Origin: Spisula solida
Taxonomy: Eukaryota > Mollusca > Bivalvia > Venerida > Mactridae
DNA: 64,000 bases
Assembly: GCA_947247005.1 (NCBI GenBank)
Contig: OX365952.1
Location: 2,936,501-3,000,500, forward strand
Reading direction: 5' to 3'
Shown here one piece after another: positions 13,701 to 28,700 of the stretch (position 1 is the first letter of the stretch; every line of letters starts with the position of its first letter). The position numbers and the translations under genes are program-made. The notes below the pieces were generated by a model, which was given only the letters and a program-made list of their open reading frames with translations, searched no databases and was not told where the DNA came from.

Positions 13701-16700
13701 TCCAAATCAATAGGGGTCATCTACTGTTGCTGACCAACCTCCATGTAAAGTTTGAAGATCCTAGGTCAAAGCGTTCTTGAGTTATTGAACGGAAACCATT
13801 TTATACGACCAACAGACAGACAGACCGACCAACTGACAGACATGTGCAAAGCAATATACCCCCTCATCAAAGATGGGGGGCATAATAACCAGAGCCTTAG
13901 TATTTTGTCTTTGTTCTAAGTGAAAACAATGACTATGCATTTTTCATGCTCGCTTTGCTCACAAAAATAACTTCAAGAACATGCCGCTAAAATAAACAAT
14001 CCATTTTTCTAGCTCGCTCAATTTTCCTAGAAAAACGTATTATATCCTACCTTTGATATTAAATACTGTAAAAGTTTTTGCAAGGTAAAAAATTCGCGCA
14101 TTTGCTATTCTGAATGAGTTTGGGAGGTTAAATGTTCGTGATTTTTGAAATTCAGAAAAAACTTCTTTCTGTGTTTTATGACCATTGTTAAGTTCACCAA
14201 CATAAATTTTCACAAACTAATCAATTTCTTGAATATAATGAAGATAATCCCTTGTGAAAATTTCTGATTTTTCAGTGAACAATTTCATTGTGTAGGATTA
14301 ATCAATAATTTTTTTATTTCGATTTAAGGGCCCTAATTCTGCCATTTCAGATGCAAATAAATCAGATTAGGCCAAAACGGTGACATCTAGTATCTACACA
14401 AGGTAAATAAGCTATGATTTGACCTTGTTTTTCAACCCAGTTAAGCAAAATTGGACTTGATCTAGATTTATTGGAAGTGATTTTTGAAGACAATTAAAAT
14501 AAAATAAAAATTGTAATATATAGTATGTACACTAGGTTTTTCTATGAATTGACTAAGTGACCCACATTAGTTTATGACCCCATATGACCCAATATCAAAC
14601 TTGACCAAGAATTAGTAGGCAAGATAATCATCATGCATGGTGACCAAGTGCCATAAAGATTAGGCCAAACCTTGTCACTTTGTGATAGGTGAGCTAAACA
14701 TGAAAAGAGAAACTAGAAGGGTTTTTAACATAAAAACTACATCTCCTACAAAGGGCCCGAACTCAAAAATCATATACCCAAAATTCCTGACATAATGCAC
14801 AACTAGGTTTGGTACCAAGCATTGATGTAAAGTTTAATTGAAATCAGACAAGTGCTTTAGGACAACAAGAGTAGTCAAACTGTGTGATATCCATCCAGAC
14901 AGACATTCAGACAGACATCCAGACAGACACCCAGACAGACAACCAGACAGACATCCAGACAGACATCCAGACAGACATCCAGACAGACATCCAGACAGAC
15001 ATTCAGACAGACATTCAGACAGACGTCCAAACAGACAGACATCCAGACAGACATCCAGACAGACATTCAGACAGACATCCAGTCAGACATCCAGACAGAC
15101 AACCAGACAGACATCCAGACAGACAACCAAACATACATCCAGGCAGACATCCAGACAGACATCCAGACAGACATCCAGTCAGACAGACGTCCAAACAGAC
15201 AGACATCCAGACAGACATCCAGACAAACGTCCAAACAGACAGACATCCAGTCAGACAGACGTCCAAACAGACAGACATCCAGACAGACATCCAGTCAGAC
15301 AGACGTCCAAACAGTCAGACATCCAGACAGACATCCAGTCAGACATCCAGGCAGACATCCAGTCAGACATTCAGACAGACATCCAGACAGACATCCAGAC
15401 AAACGTCCAAACAGACAGACATCCAGACAGACATCCAGTCAGACAGACGTCCAAACAGACAGACATCCAAACAGACATCCAGACAGACATCCAGTCAGAC
15501 ATCCAGACAGACATCCAGACATACATCCAGACAGACAACCAGACAGACATCCAGACAGACAACCAGACAGACATCCAGACAGACATCCAGACATACATCC
15601 AGACAGACAACCAGACAGACAACCAGACAGACATCCAGACAGACAACCAGACAGACAACCAGACAGACATCCAGACAGACATCCAGACATGCATCCAGAC
15701 AGACATCCAGACAGACATCCAGGCAGACATCCAGACAGACATCCAGACAGACATCCAGTCAGACATGCAGACAGACATCCAGTCAGACAGACGTCCAAAC
15801 AGACAGACAGACATCCAGACAGACATCCAGACAAACGTCCAGACAGACATCCAGACAGACATCCAGTCAGACATGCAGACAGACATCCAGTCAGACAGAC
15901 GTCCAAACAGACAGACAGACAGACATCCAGACAAACGTCCAGACAGACATCCAGACATGCATCCAGACAGACATCCAGGCAGACATCCAGACAGACATTC
16001 AGACAGACATCCAGTCAGACAACCAGACAGACATCCAGACAGACATCCAGACAGACATCCAGACAGACATCGAGACAGACATCCAGTCAGACAGACATCC
16101 AGACAGACATCCAGTCAGACAGACGTCCAAACAGACAGACATCCAGACAGACATCCAGACAGACATCGAGACAGACATTCAGACAGACGTCCAAACAGAC
16201 AGACATCCAGACAGACATCCAGACAAACGTCCAAACAGACAGACATCCAGACAGACATCTAGAAAGACATCCAGACAGACATCCAAACAGACATCCAGAC
16301 AGACGTCCAGACAGACATCCAGACAGACATCCAGACAGACGTCCAAACAGACAGACATCCAGACAAACGTCCAAACAGACAGACATCCAGACAGACATCC
16401 AGTCAGACATACGTCCAGACAGACATCGAGACAGACATCGAGACAGACATCGAGACAGACATCCAAACAGACAGACATCCAGACAGACATCGAGACAGAC
16501 GTCCAAACAGACAGACATCCAGTCAGACGTCCAAACAGACAGACATCCAGACAGACATCCAGACAGACGTCCAGTCAGACGTCCAGACAGCCATCCAGAC
16601 AGACATCGAGACAGACGTCCAAACAGACAGACATCCAGACAGCCATCCAGACAGACATCGAGACAGACGTCCAAACAGACAGACATCGAGACAGACATCG

Positions 16701-19700
16701 AGACAGACAGACAGACATCGAGACAGACATCCAGCACAAACACAAGATGTCTACCCCCACTATATGTGGAAGACATAATCACCTTAATCATGGTTCATAC
16801 ACAATTCTCACACCAAAATTCAAGGACTTTTCAAAGTCGAAATTGTACTTTTAAGGTATTTTTCAAAACATTTACAAAGTAAAATTGTACGAATTTGACT
16901 TTGTGCTGGATAAGCACGAAAATTATCGTCAGCACTAGTACTAAGTAATTACTGCTTAGCATGAGCATATCTCACTCTCGCTCACATACATTTACATACT
17001 TTTAATTGGCAAGAAAAATAGTGTTACTGTTTATTTTTATGCAGATAATGGGTCATTTTGACAACATCCATATACACTTCTATGTATATTCAAGGCTGTT
17101 TGTCTAAAATCAACGGTTTTCAGTTAAATTCAAGTAATATTTTGGTAGTTTTTCAAGGCAACACTTATTTCAAGTACTTTTCAAAGTTTATACCGAATTC
17201 AAGGACTTTTCAAGGCCTGTGTGAACCTTGATAATCACAGTGATAGGCAAATAACAACCACATTAATACTTACTTGTTCCTAAAGCAGGAAAAGCTATGG
17301 ACGTAAACTGATGTTTTTCAGCTTTATGTAAAGTGCTTTTTATAACAGCTCTCCATTCCCGAGGACTACGTTTAGTGTCCACATGTACAATATGATTTGA
17401 TCTTAGGTTGCCAGCAGTAGTAACAACAATACCTTCCTTTTTCATGGTCGGTCCTGGAATAAGGCACAAAAACATAATAGACTTGTGTTTATGGGACAAA
17501 CACAGACACATTTTAAAAGATCCCAAATGAAAAGGAAATAGTGCTTTCTTGTCATATAAATGCATGCTACATAAATTGGTAGAACTATTTAACTCTGAGA
17601 ATAAATACCTCGTAAGATGACTTAGTACTTACATGAATAAAACATTTTGTACTAGGAATAATATTATGTACACAAACTGATTCATTATTATAGACTGACA
17701 TAGACATGTGATTATTGTATCATAATGTATTGCTTCTTTTCTGTAATATATTTGCTTTTTTATTAAGTTTGTATGTATACATGTATGCTTGTATATAAGT
17801 ATGAATGTATGTATATATTATGTATGTGTGTATGGATGTACGCATGCGTGGATGTATGGATGGATATATGTAATATACAATTGTTAATTGTACCCTTATC
17901 ACCATGCTATGTATGTAAATATGTTGTACTCATGGGTCTAAAACCTTCTGGATTTTTGAAAATAAACTATCAAACTATCAAACATGACCATTAGTTGTTA
18001 ATGCACCATTAAACAAGTAACACTAACAAGACTGCATTTAATAATATGCTTACATCCGGATGGAAGCCTTGTCAATAATAACTAGCCAAGTCAATCAGTG
18101 GCCATAATTCTATTGAAATGTTGGAAAGTGTTACACAGTGTTGATAATGTAAGGTGTTTATGATGGTTAACAAGTATGCCATTTGAAAGCAATGCTTTCA
18201 TGGACTTTGAAAATGTTTGAGTTTAAAAAAAGGTTTGGATACATTTTTTTGGGACGGGCATATTAAATTTGACAACAATGTCATTTTTTCTCAACATGTG
18301 GAGAAGTTGCTGGTTCTATGTGGTGGCGTAATTTAGTACTCAGGTAAGAATACAGTCTATTAAAACTGGTTAAGTGAATCAGCTGCCATATATAAATTAT
18401 TAAATAACTGAAAAATTGTTGAGAAACAACGCTAAAGAAGAAAAAATAATTTTTTAAGGTAAGTAACTTACTTAACGTTTCACATTCCTGTTGTATAGCA
18501 TTGCCTCCTTTTCTAAGAAGAGCTTTTGTGACAGCACCTAAATACAACCAATAAATTTGATAATAAAATTTAATGATCAATTGATAACAATAAATATGGT
18601 CCAAATGTTAACCAAATTGTTTACATGAGCGACATCAATGAAATTTAAGAACAACTGGTAGCTGCCTCCAAGGTTTAGAAGTTGTTGATATACATGTTTT
18701 CTGTGCAAGGAGCTTATAATACATTCTTGCATAAAGGTCAAGGACCAAGTTAATGTATTCAAACTACAGCACATTACACTTTCTGAGACCCCGATCTATG
18801 TTGATGACTCTACAAAAAGTGAATGACTCTATATTTTAATTCTATGAAAATTTGCAGACTAGCAGAGGATACATGTTGCCAAGTGCAAAATTTGTAAGAA
18901 TAAAGCTCATGTAAAGTGCACATAAATTAACCTGGTCCTCAAACTTTATATAAGAAAAATTTAACAGTTGATTTAAAGTCTATTATTTACGTTTGAACTT
19001 TGTTCGTTTTCATATTAAATGCAGAGTATTGAATTCAGAAATATATATACAAGGTATACTATACACACTAATCTAATTGATTGGTACAGCACAAATTTCA
19101 GGCAAAAATAGATATATTCTGTGCATGATGCTTGTAACACATTCTTGTATAAAGGTCTGGGATCACTTTAATGTGTTCAAACTACAGCTATTACCTTTTC
19201 TAAGATCAAGGTCCATGTTACAGCTTGCGACAATAGCATCAGTGTCTTCATCTGTTATATCACCTTCATACACTAACACTGTACATCCTCCAATACTGAA
19301 CTCAGCTTGTCCTATATACAATACAATACAATACAATACAATACAATACAATACAATAACAATACAATGCAATAACAACACAAAACAATACAAAAACAAA
19401 TCAAATCAATACAATACAATATATCTATAGTTTGATTTCGAGCATTGAGCCGTGACTGCACTTTAAAGGTTTTAACCACTAATCGATATAGGTTGGTATA
19501 GGTTTGACCGATACGATAAGTTATACAATTAAGGCCAAGTATTTCATGTGTCGGAATGGTCGTGACGGTAAAGCGCTTGATACATTGTAAAATAACTTTT
19601 GTCAGACCAGGGCAAGTTCGAATCCCACCAAAATAGGTTTTTTTTATTTTTTATATTTTAAATGCACACAACTTTCAAAACCCGTGTAATACTAGTATAT

Positions 19701-22700
19701 GTGACAAACCATATTTGTTACATGTATATTGTAGATCGAACTTTATGTCGGAAGACCAATTAACGTAATTTATAGATTTTCAGTAAGCTCGGAATACACA
19801 ATTGATCTAAATAAGTGAAAATGAAAAATATATTGAATCGACACCTTTTTATGGATAAATTAAAAAAACCTTATAATTTCTCGAAAATATTATAAAGCAA
19901 TGAATTTTAAAAAATTAGCGAATTGAGGATTCGAACCACCGAAGTTTGGGTTAGAAATTCTGAACGTTGCCGATTGCACAAACTGAACTTCGAATACGTT
20001 CAGATATCTGTAAGAATCATACTATTATTAAATAATGACATCCGAACGTAATAAACCATGGCCTACCCGCCAAAATGGACTAGTCGGAAAGGTCATGGCT
20101 CAGGGTTCAAAATTGAACTATATTGCGTAAAACAACAAGACTGCGTTCAATAAACGCTTATGACCCATGTGGAGGCCTTGTCCAAAATTAGGTGAAGGTG
20201 AAGGTCAAAATGAGGTTAGGTGATACAGGCGTGTGGAGAGAGTTTATATACAACATCCATGCAAGTATGAAAGCTTTGTAGCAAGCCATATTAATGCTAG
20301 AAGAAATGGTCAATTTGGGTTAACCATGAATTTGGCCCTTCAATAAGTCTAAGTCCAAAATTAGGTCAAGATCAAAATGGGGTCAGATGATACAGGCATG
20401 TGGAGAGTTTTCATATACAACATACATGCAAGTATATGGAAGCTTTGTAGCAAGCCATAATGATGCTAGTAGAAACGGTCAATTTGGGTTAACTGGACGG
20501 ACGGACGAATGGACGAACGGACGGACAGGTGAATCACTATATGCCTCCCGATCTATCGATACGGGAGCATAAAAATACATATCGCATGCTTAGAATTAGA
20601 AGGGCATAAGTACTACTTACGACATTTTAAGACTACTGCATATTTGAAATCTACGTCTCAAGGTGCTTCTTCTAATTCTAAGCAAGCGATATATACAGAA
20701 TCAAAAGCATCTAAAAATAAGGCTAGTTTGAAGTTCCAAAGGTGGTCGTATCATTGAGGTTTAACAGTAGCACAGAATTAATAATTCCATGACAGTAGTC
20801 ATACATGCCTCCCAACTCTAGTACTGTAAATCACTTAATTTTCACTTTTATGTCGCGTTTTATATCAAAAACAAATTTTGTTCACAAGAAAATATGAGTT
20901 CGCGTCATTGACAATATCCAATTCCCGACTTTGTATTGCGAATTTTTGCGATGATTACGATTTCGCGTGTCAAGATAATCACGAATATTAGTGAAAATAA
21001 AATGTGATTAACAGTATGTACCTCTATTTTCTTTCACTAGTTGTCCTATAGGTTTCTGTCTGGCACCAGATGAAGAATGTCCACGTGAAGAACTACTTTC
21101 TTGATTCCAAGATTCCTCCTCAGCACAGAATGCCTGAAATATTGGGTATAAGATAATAAGCTTCAGTCATGGTCCAGTGTGCTTCATTTGTAATCCGGGG
21201 ATCCAGCCCTTTGTTCAACGAAGAATTACGTGATGCAAGTTCCGTACCTATTTCGTACCATTGCGAAACATGCGTCACGTAATTCTTAGTTGAACGCAGG
21301 GCAGGTTTCATTCCCAGTCGTGGTGAGTGAGTGACGTTATACCATTCAAAGGAAATTTAACCAAAAAATGCCCAGCATAACCTTTACTTGCCAGTCAGCT
21401 TTCTGCTGAAATATAGCAGTCATATGAGGGCCTCCAACAGTATTTGAACCTAGGTCACCAGATTAGATGGCAAATACACTAACCATTGAGCTACGGAGGT
21501 ACAATCTTCATACTCCTCATGTTATTTTGAAAGTTTTCAATTAATTGGTTAGTTTAGGACTAATAAAAATGTGATTGCTTCCTGTAACATGCACCCTAAA
21601 AAGGGTTGGTAGGTCAGAAAATTAACTGTTTTTAGATATTGGTTTACAATATGAAAACTCCGTTTGGAAATTATAGAAAAAAGTGAAAACATTGATGCCA
21701 AAAACATTTTGGGTCATAAAATATTTTAGGGAAGGTTAGGTTAGGATATGGGAAACGAAACAATTCTTTCAGGCCAAGTTTCACATGGTGTTTTTTTACT
21801 AACAGTATAACCTCTGTAGAGCAACACCCTTTGGGGAACACAGCGTTTGGCTGTTGTATAGAGGGTGATCTTTTTTAAATGTAAAATTTGAAGTAAATCA
21901 GGTTACTTCTGGAACAAAATGATTATATTGCTTAAGAGAGGTTGTAACTCTATTGAAGGCTGCCATGGAGAGATTGCACTGCATGTGTATGATTTTAAAT
22001 ATTTAAGAGAAATCAAATCTAGGTTCTTACATCAAAAATATCATCATCAGCAGTATATATGACAAATCGCACCAGCGTCAGCGAAGTTTGAGGATTATTC
22101 TTGATAAAATTGTGAACGGTCTTGAACATCTGTTTCGCTACTTTATGTTTCGGGTATTTCTGTGCGCCGGTACCAATAGCAGGAAATGATATAGATGTCA
22201 TACGCATACTATCAGCCTCTTCTAGACACCCCATCACACAATTATCAACACTCTGAAACATAATACTGTCGTTATGGTACAGAGATTAAAGTTAATGCAA
22301 AGATAAACTAAAACAAGACTGCGTTCAATAAACGCTTATGCCCCCTGTGGAAGCCTTGTCTATAAATAAGTCCAAAATTAGGTCAAGGTGAAGGTCAAAA
22401 TGGGGTTAGGTGATACAGGTGTGTGGAGAGTGTTCATATACAACATCCATGCAAGTATGAAAGCTTTGTAGCAAGCCATATTAATGCTAGAAGAAACGGT
22501 CAATTTGGGTTAACCAGGACGGACGGACGGACGAACGGACGGACGAACGAACGGACGGACGGACAGGTGAATCACTATATGCCTCCCGATCTATCGATAC
22601 GGGGGCATAAAAAGGAAATATATCAAAAGCTCTCTGTTTCCGGTTTTCGAATATCTTAGTCATAAGTATGAATACCGATATGTGTTATTTTGTATTGTCT

Positions 22701-25700
22701 GTAAATGTCTACATGTATTGTTAAACTTAAGATTATGCATGATAATATTTATATGTAAGTATATGTATAGAACGTAACTGTGTATGATTGTCTGGAATGT
22801 ATGAGAGTGTGAAAGAGAATGAGTGAGTGGGAAAACACTTTTAAAAAAAATTTAAGTACATTTTTGACACTATTGTTATGTACAGATGCATGAATGTATT
22901 TCAAAGTAATAAAGAATGAGAGAAAACAAGACTGCGTTCAATAAAAGCTTATGCCCCCTGTGGAAGCCATGTCCATAAATAAGTCTAAGTCCAAAATTAG
23001 GTCAAGGTGAAGGTCAAAATGGGGTCAGGTGATACAGGTGTGTGGAGAGTGTTCATATACAACATCCATGCAAGTTTGGAAGCTTTGTAGCAAGCCATAA
23101 TGATGCTAGAAGAAACGGTCAATTTGGGTTAACCAGGACGGACGGACGGACGGACGGACAGGTGAATCACTATATGCCTCCCCATCTATCGATAGGGGGG
23201 CATGAAAACTCATCATTCTGTTGAAAAAGGGCCTTAACATAAACTAGAAAAGCTTTTGATACAAAAACATATGTCTCCAACAAATGGCTATAAGTCTAGC
23301 AAAATTCATCAGACGTGTAATTCCTGACAACATGTACAACTAGGCTAGGTCCCAACTACTCAGGTGATGTTTCATTAAAATATGTCAAATGTTGAACAAG
23401 AACAAGTGCATACCAACTTATGTTTTACCATTAAATTGCCAAAACTCTGGAACTCTGGGAAACAACTCTTCATGTTGAGTTTCATTGAAATCCAACCAAT
23501 TTGGTTAAGAAGAACGAGCGAGACAAACTTTGCGACAGACAGACAGAGATCAAGCACAATATCAATTTGTCTGTGATTGTCTCGTTATTGACTTGGTCTT
23601 AATATTGAGGTGGATTAAAGAGTAAACAGTGAAAATGGGACCTACAATTTGTGGTCTTAATTTTTAGATGGTCTTATTATAGAAGTGGTCTTAATATGGA
23701 GGTAGAATAGAGTGAAAATTGACCAACAATTTGAGGTCTTAATTTTCAGACGGTCTAATAATAGAGGTGGTCTTAATATGGAGGTAAAATAGAGTGGAAT
23801 TGACCAACAATGTGTGGTCTTATTATAGAGGTGGTCTTATTATGTAATATGCAGGTAGAATAGGGTGGAATTGACCTACAATTTGTGGTCTTATTATAGA
23901 GGTGGTCTTATTATTTAATATACAGATAGAATAGGGTGGAATTGACCTACAATTTGTGGTCTTATTATAGAGGTGGTCTTATTATTTAATATGCAGGTAG
24001 AATAGGGTGGAATTGACCTACAATTTGTGGTCTTATTATAGAGGTGGTCTTAATATGCAGGTAGAATAAAGAGTGAAAACTGACCTACAATTTGTGGTCA
24101 TAATTTTCAGACAATCTTATTATTGAAGTGGTCTGAAGTGGTCTTGACCTACAATTTTTGTCTTATTGTTCATTTGGTCTTCATTTAGAGGAAGAATAAA
24201 GAGTGAAAATTGACCTATCTTATCATTCATTCAAGTGATCTTTATTAAATTTTGAGGTTTTACTGTACATAAATGTATATTTAGGGATACAGTACCTGTA
24301 AACTTCTCGATGGATGATTGTTATCATAATGTTTGATAGCAATATGAAATATATGTGTACATGACAGCCTTCCACCTGACGTGACAGCCACGTCACCGGG
24401 ACATATACCCTGTGGATAGTCGGAGCTACATTCTCTCTGTATAACATCACCAGCAGCCTTGAGTAGTGCATTAGATAACGCTCCTTTCTTCAGATCTAGA
24501 TCAGTTGATACACTGTTTACAATCACATCAACCTGTATAAACAAAACACATTTTTGTACATCAACCTTTATTATCAATCCCAATTGGCACAGTGGTTGAG
24601 TGGGTTACGCTCTTGACTATGGAGGGAGATGTCCCTTGTTTGAAGCTAATGGCCAGGGCACTAGGTTATTTCTAAAATGCTTTTCAACAATTCCCAACCA
24701 GTTAAAGACAAACCAGTTTGAAACACAGAGGTTAAAGTCTCACGTCTATCAGTGCTATACACCGGGGACCGTAAAGAACCAAAGAGTCTATTTGGAAAGA
24801 GCTAGGGTAGTGCTTGTGGATTCCTTATATCACACACATTTTCTATCTCTTTCCCCAAGCCAGAGGTAATTGGCCAATAAGGCAGGGGTAACACTTTCGA
24901 AAAATGTCTCAGTCCAACACAAACAAACGAAGTTGCAAAATAGAGGTAAACAAGACTGCGTTAAATAAACGCCCCCTGTGGAAGCCTTGTCCATAAGTAA
25001 GTCTAAGTCCAAAATAAGGTCAAGGTGAAGGTCAAAATGGGGTTAGGTGATACAGGTGTGTGGAGAGTGTTCATATACAACATCCATGCAAGTTTGGAAG
25101 CTTTGTAGCAAGCCATAATGATGCTAGAAGAAACGGTCAATTTGGGTTAACCAGGACAGACGGACGAACGGACAAACGGACGGACAGGTGAATCACTATA
25201 TGCCTCCCGATCTATCGAAACGGGGGCATAAAAAAATCATTCATGATATTAGGTAATGAATTTCAAGAAATGCAGCATGAAATATACTGTATAGGAGGAT
25301 AAGTTAGCAATGTGGGAATATAAACTTTTGCACCTGCCAAAGTCTGAAATTCACAATTCATTAACTTTTTAACACATGGAAATATCCACTTTATGCTGTA
25401 TGCATAGACTTACCTTTTCCTTAGCATGTATTGCCTTCACAACCTTCACTTTAACTTTTCCAAACATGTTCACCTTAGCTGGTTCTTGTTGTCTACTTGT
25501 TCTAGAGGCTTGACTTTGTTCACTCAATGTCTCTTCAGTAACATCAGCTGACAAAATAAAATTTTCAAAATCATTTAAGTCACATAAACAATGTTTAAAA
25601 AAACATATATTATACAATAATATAATTAATTTCAACACTTGTTTTTGTTGACATTTTTATCTTTGTTCATAAACAATGTTTCAAACACATGTTTTCCAAG

Positions 25701-28700
25701 ACCTCAACGTAAAGGGTAACAGCACCAAATCATGTTTCAAACATTCATTTACAATGACCTCATATCGTTTCCTGCTAAAATTCTCATTATGTTCTTTATT
25801 TCTGAAAACTCAATGACTTTAATTGATAGTTGCATAATTAAATCAATACATTGAAGAACATGAATTCAATTTACAAATTTGGATTACAACTTTGGAAAGG
25901 TTTTTTATATTCTATTATGACCAGATTTACCTACTGGTTTACAGATAAAGAACATTCAAGACTACAAGTTTGCCTGTGAAATTTCACAGCTACACCATGG
26001 CAACAAAGCCAAACTAAAAAACTTAACGGCAAATCGATCCCATAATGCAATATAAGTCCCATTCGGACTGATACAGGCAAACAAAAATGTTTGCCTGTCT
26101 CGGGTATAAATACCAGACAGACCAAGCAAGGTCAGTCTTTGTTACTGACGAGTGCAACATAGCACGAAACTAGTTTAACGACTAAGCGCTGCGCCGAGAC
26201 ATTGTGTAGCCAGTACCTTTACTTCTCTGCAACATTCAAGACTACTATGGTTAAATGTCCGCGATACACTACAGTAATGACATCAGAGAGGTAAATATGT
26301 AGCATACACACCAAAACAACACTGGCTTCAAATATAGAAGCATTTTCAAGTCATGTTAGAAATAGAATGAAATATGTAAAGATCCTTATATTCGTTTTAT
26401 TTAACAACGATTTGTCATCCTGACAAGTTGTTACTTACCACTCAGGCCCTTTGTGGTTCATTCCTATGCATCAAAACATTCAACCATTGTTAAGTAGCCA
26501 TTAAACGATGGTTTATCATATTTCATTAAAGCACAGAGAATTTGACCTGATCCTCACCTTAATGCATAAATATATAACAAGGTTCTTGTGTTGAATATAT
26601 AAATTTCCACGAGCAATTCTTGCAATATCAGTTCGTTAGAGTAGTGTTGGTATTACACCATGAGCATCCTTGTGATACTTCCCGCATATGAAAACATACA
26701 ACCGGGGTTTAATATAGACACCAAATCAGCTGTTTAATTATGCTAATAGAATGTTGAGAGTCGTGTCAAATTATCCGTACTACATGCTAATTATAATTAT
26801 AATCATGCCATATTTACCCAGAAGTTTGACATCACTGAATTTTGATTGCAAGGCTTGAATGAACGCACAAACTGTTCGACTGTTGATGTCACAAAATATC
26901 ACTTCTTTCATACCAGTTGTGTTGTTCTGTATAATATTTAGAAAAAACAATTTAACGCTTAAATTATGTACTCTTTCTTAATCTATCCACAAACAAGACT
27001 TGGTACCATGGCACTCACTATTCATGTGAGGTTTCATTGAAATCTGACAAATGATTAAGGAGAACAAGCGCATACAAACCTATTTTAACCAATAAAGGGC
27101 CAAAACTCTGGAACCATCATCAAACGTAAAAATTCTGACCAATTATGTATGACTAGGCTGGGTCCAAACTATTCATTGGAAGTTTTATTGACATGCATTG
27201 TATGATCAACATTTCCTGACCTTTAAAAGGTCGTAGCTCCAGCAACAATTATCTCACAAAACCCCCTGGAAATACTCACAACAAGTTCTACTGAAATCCA
27301 ACCAGTGGTTAATGAGATCAAAATGTGCATGGACAAACTTTAGTTTAAACAATATTTATTTCTTTATAAACATATAATAAACATTCATTTACACATATCG
27401 AGGATTGAGTAGAAAGCTAATCTTATTTATAAACTCGTTCCTTTGGACAAACTTTGTGACATCTATCTGCAAGACAGACATTGATCATGAAGCCACTTTT
27501 TTAGCATAATGGTAAAAGTTTCTACTGAAACAAGAAATATCACTGAATGTGATGAATACCCCCAGATACTGCTTGAAACAGTCACTAAAATGTGCTCTGA
27601 CAAACAACTATGGTAGACTTAGTACAGATCATTTATGCAAACGTTCATGGAATGGTAACAAAGGAAAAGTGTAGACAAAATTTATAAATGCAAAAAAACA
27701 AATTTATCTGACCAACGTGTGCCGAGGATATGCACGTGGTACTAATCATTAATGTAAAGTTTTATTGAAATCCGACCATTGGTAACAGAGAAATAGCGCG
27801 GACAAAATTGATAAGTGTAAAAAAACAAAGGGCCATAACTCCCTTAAAATTTATCACACCAGCATGTGCAGACGATATGCACAACTAGACCTGGACGTAC
27901 TGATCAGTCATGCAAAGTTTCGATGAAATCCGACCAAGGGTTACAGAGAAATAGCGCAGACAAAATTTTCACGGACCAACCGACCAACCAACCTCAAGCA
28001 TGACTCCAATATAGCCCCTATATACTATGTATCTGAGGGTATAATAAAAATTAAAACGGTGGTCCCTCTCTTGAGCGACATTTGTCTGAGACAGAAAAAG
28101 TGTTTGGTGTAGAGAGGGAGTCGTTGTAAAGAGGCATTGTATTTTTAACTGACTGTTGCCTTAAAAGTATGATTTAATCTCCAAAATAAGTACATAATGT
28201 ACACATACAGCGTATCATATATATTAAATGATGAATACAGTGTATCAGGGTTGCAAACGTTTGTCGCCTCCTCGATAGCCTAGTGGTTGAGCGTTCGCTT
28301 CGAGTGCGGGAGGTCTCGGGTTCGATCCCTGGCCGCGTCATACCAAAGACGAAATAAAAATGGTACCAGAAATTCCCTTGCTAGACGTTCAGCATAAAAG
28401 GGAAACTGGCTTCACTTCTCTCATACCCTCGTGGCGATGGATTACATCAGGAATGAGGTGTCGAGAGTGATTAATATAAGTTGGAAAAACTTGTTTCACA
28501 ATCGACCTTAAATAAATAAGTATAAACTAAACGTTTGTCGTTGAAGAGAGGTGTCCTTCATGTGAGGGAATTTAACATTGAAATTGCACAGGATGAACTT
28601 TGAATGGCGCTAAAAGGAGGGAGTCGTTTGAGAGAGGTGACATTACGAGAGGGTACACTGAACATGAATTTAATTTATTTCAAGTGTTAACTTTGAAACA

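Noticed and set aside
14838..16882. Long open frames of QTDI, RQTS, RHPD and MSVW/CLSG repeats on both strands
   Set aside because: They come from a stop-free 12-bp tandem repeat in an intron; frames are open in all registers and carry no domain.
19545..19640. tRNA-like plus-strand sequence (AAGTTCGAATCCCACC)
   Set aside because: The B-box is good but the A-box and arms do not fold; too weak to list as a tRNA or SINE.
28267..28345. Functional tRNA gene
   Set aside because: Box A and B are intact, but the unit continues into a 190-bp body with target duplication and a near-identical second copy, so it is a SINE.
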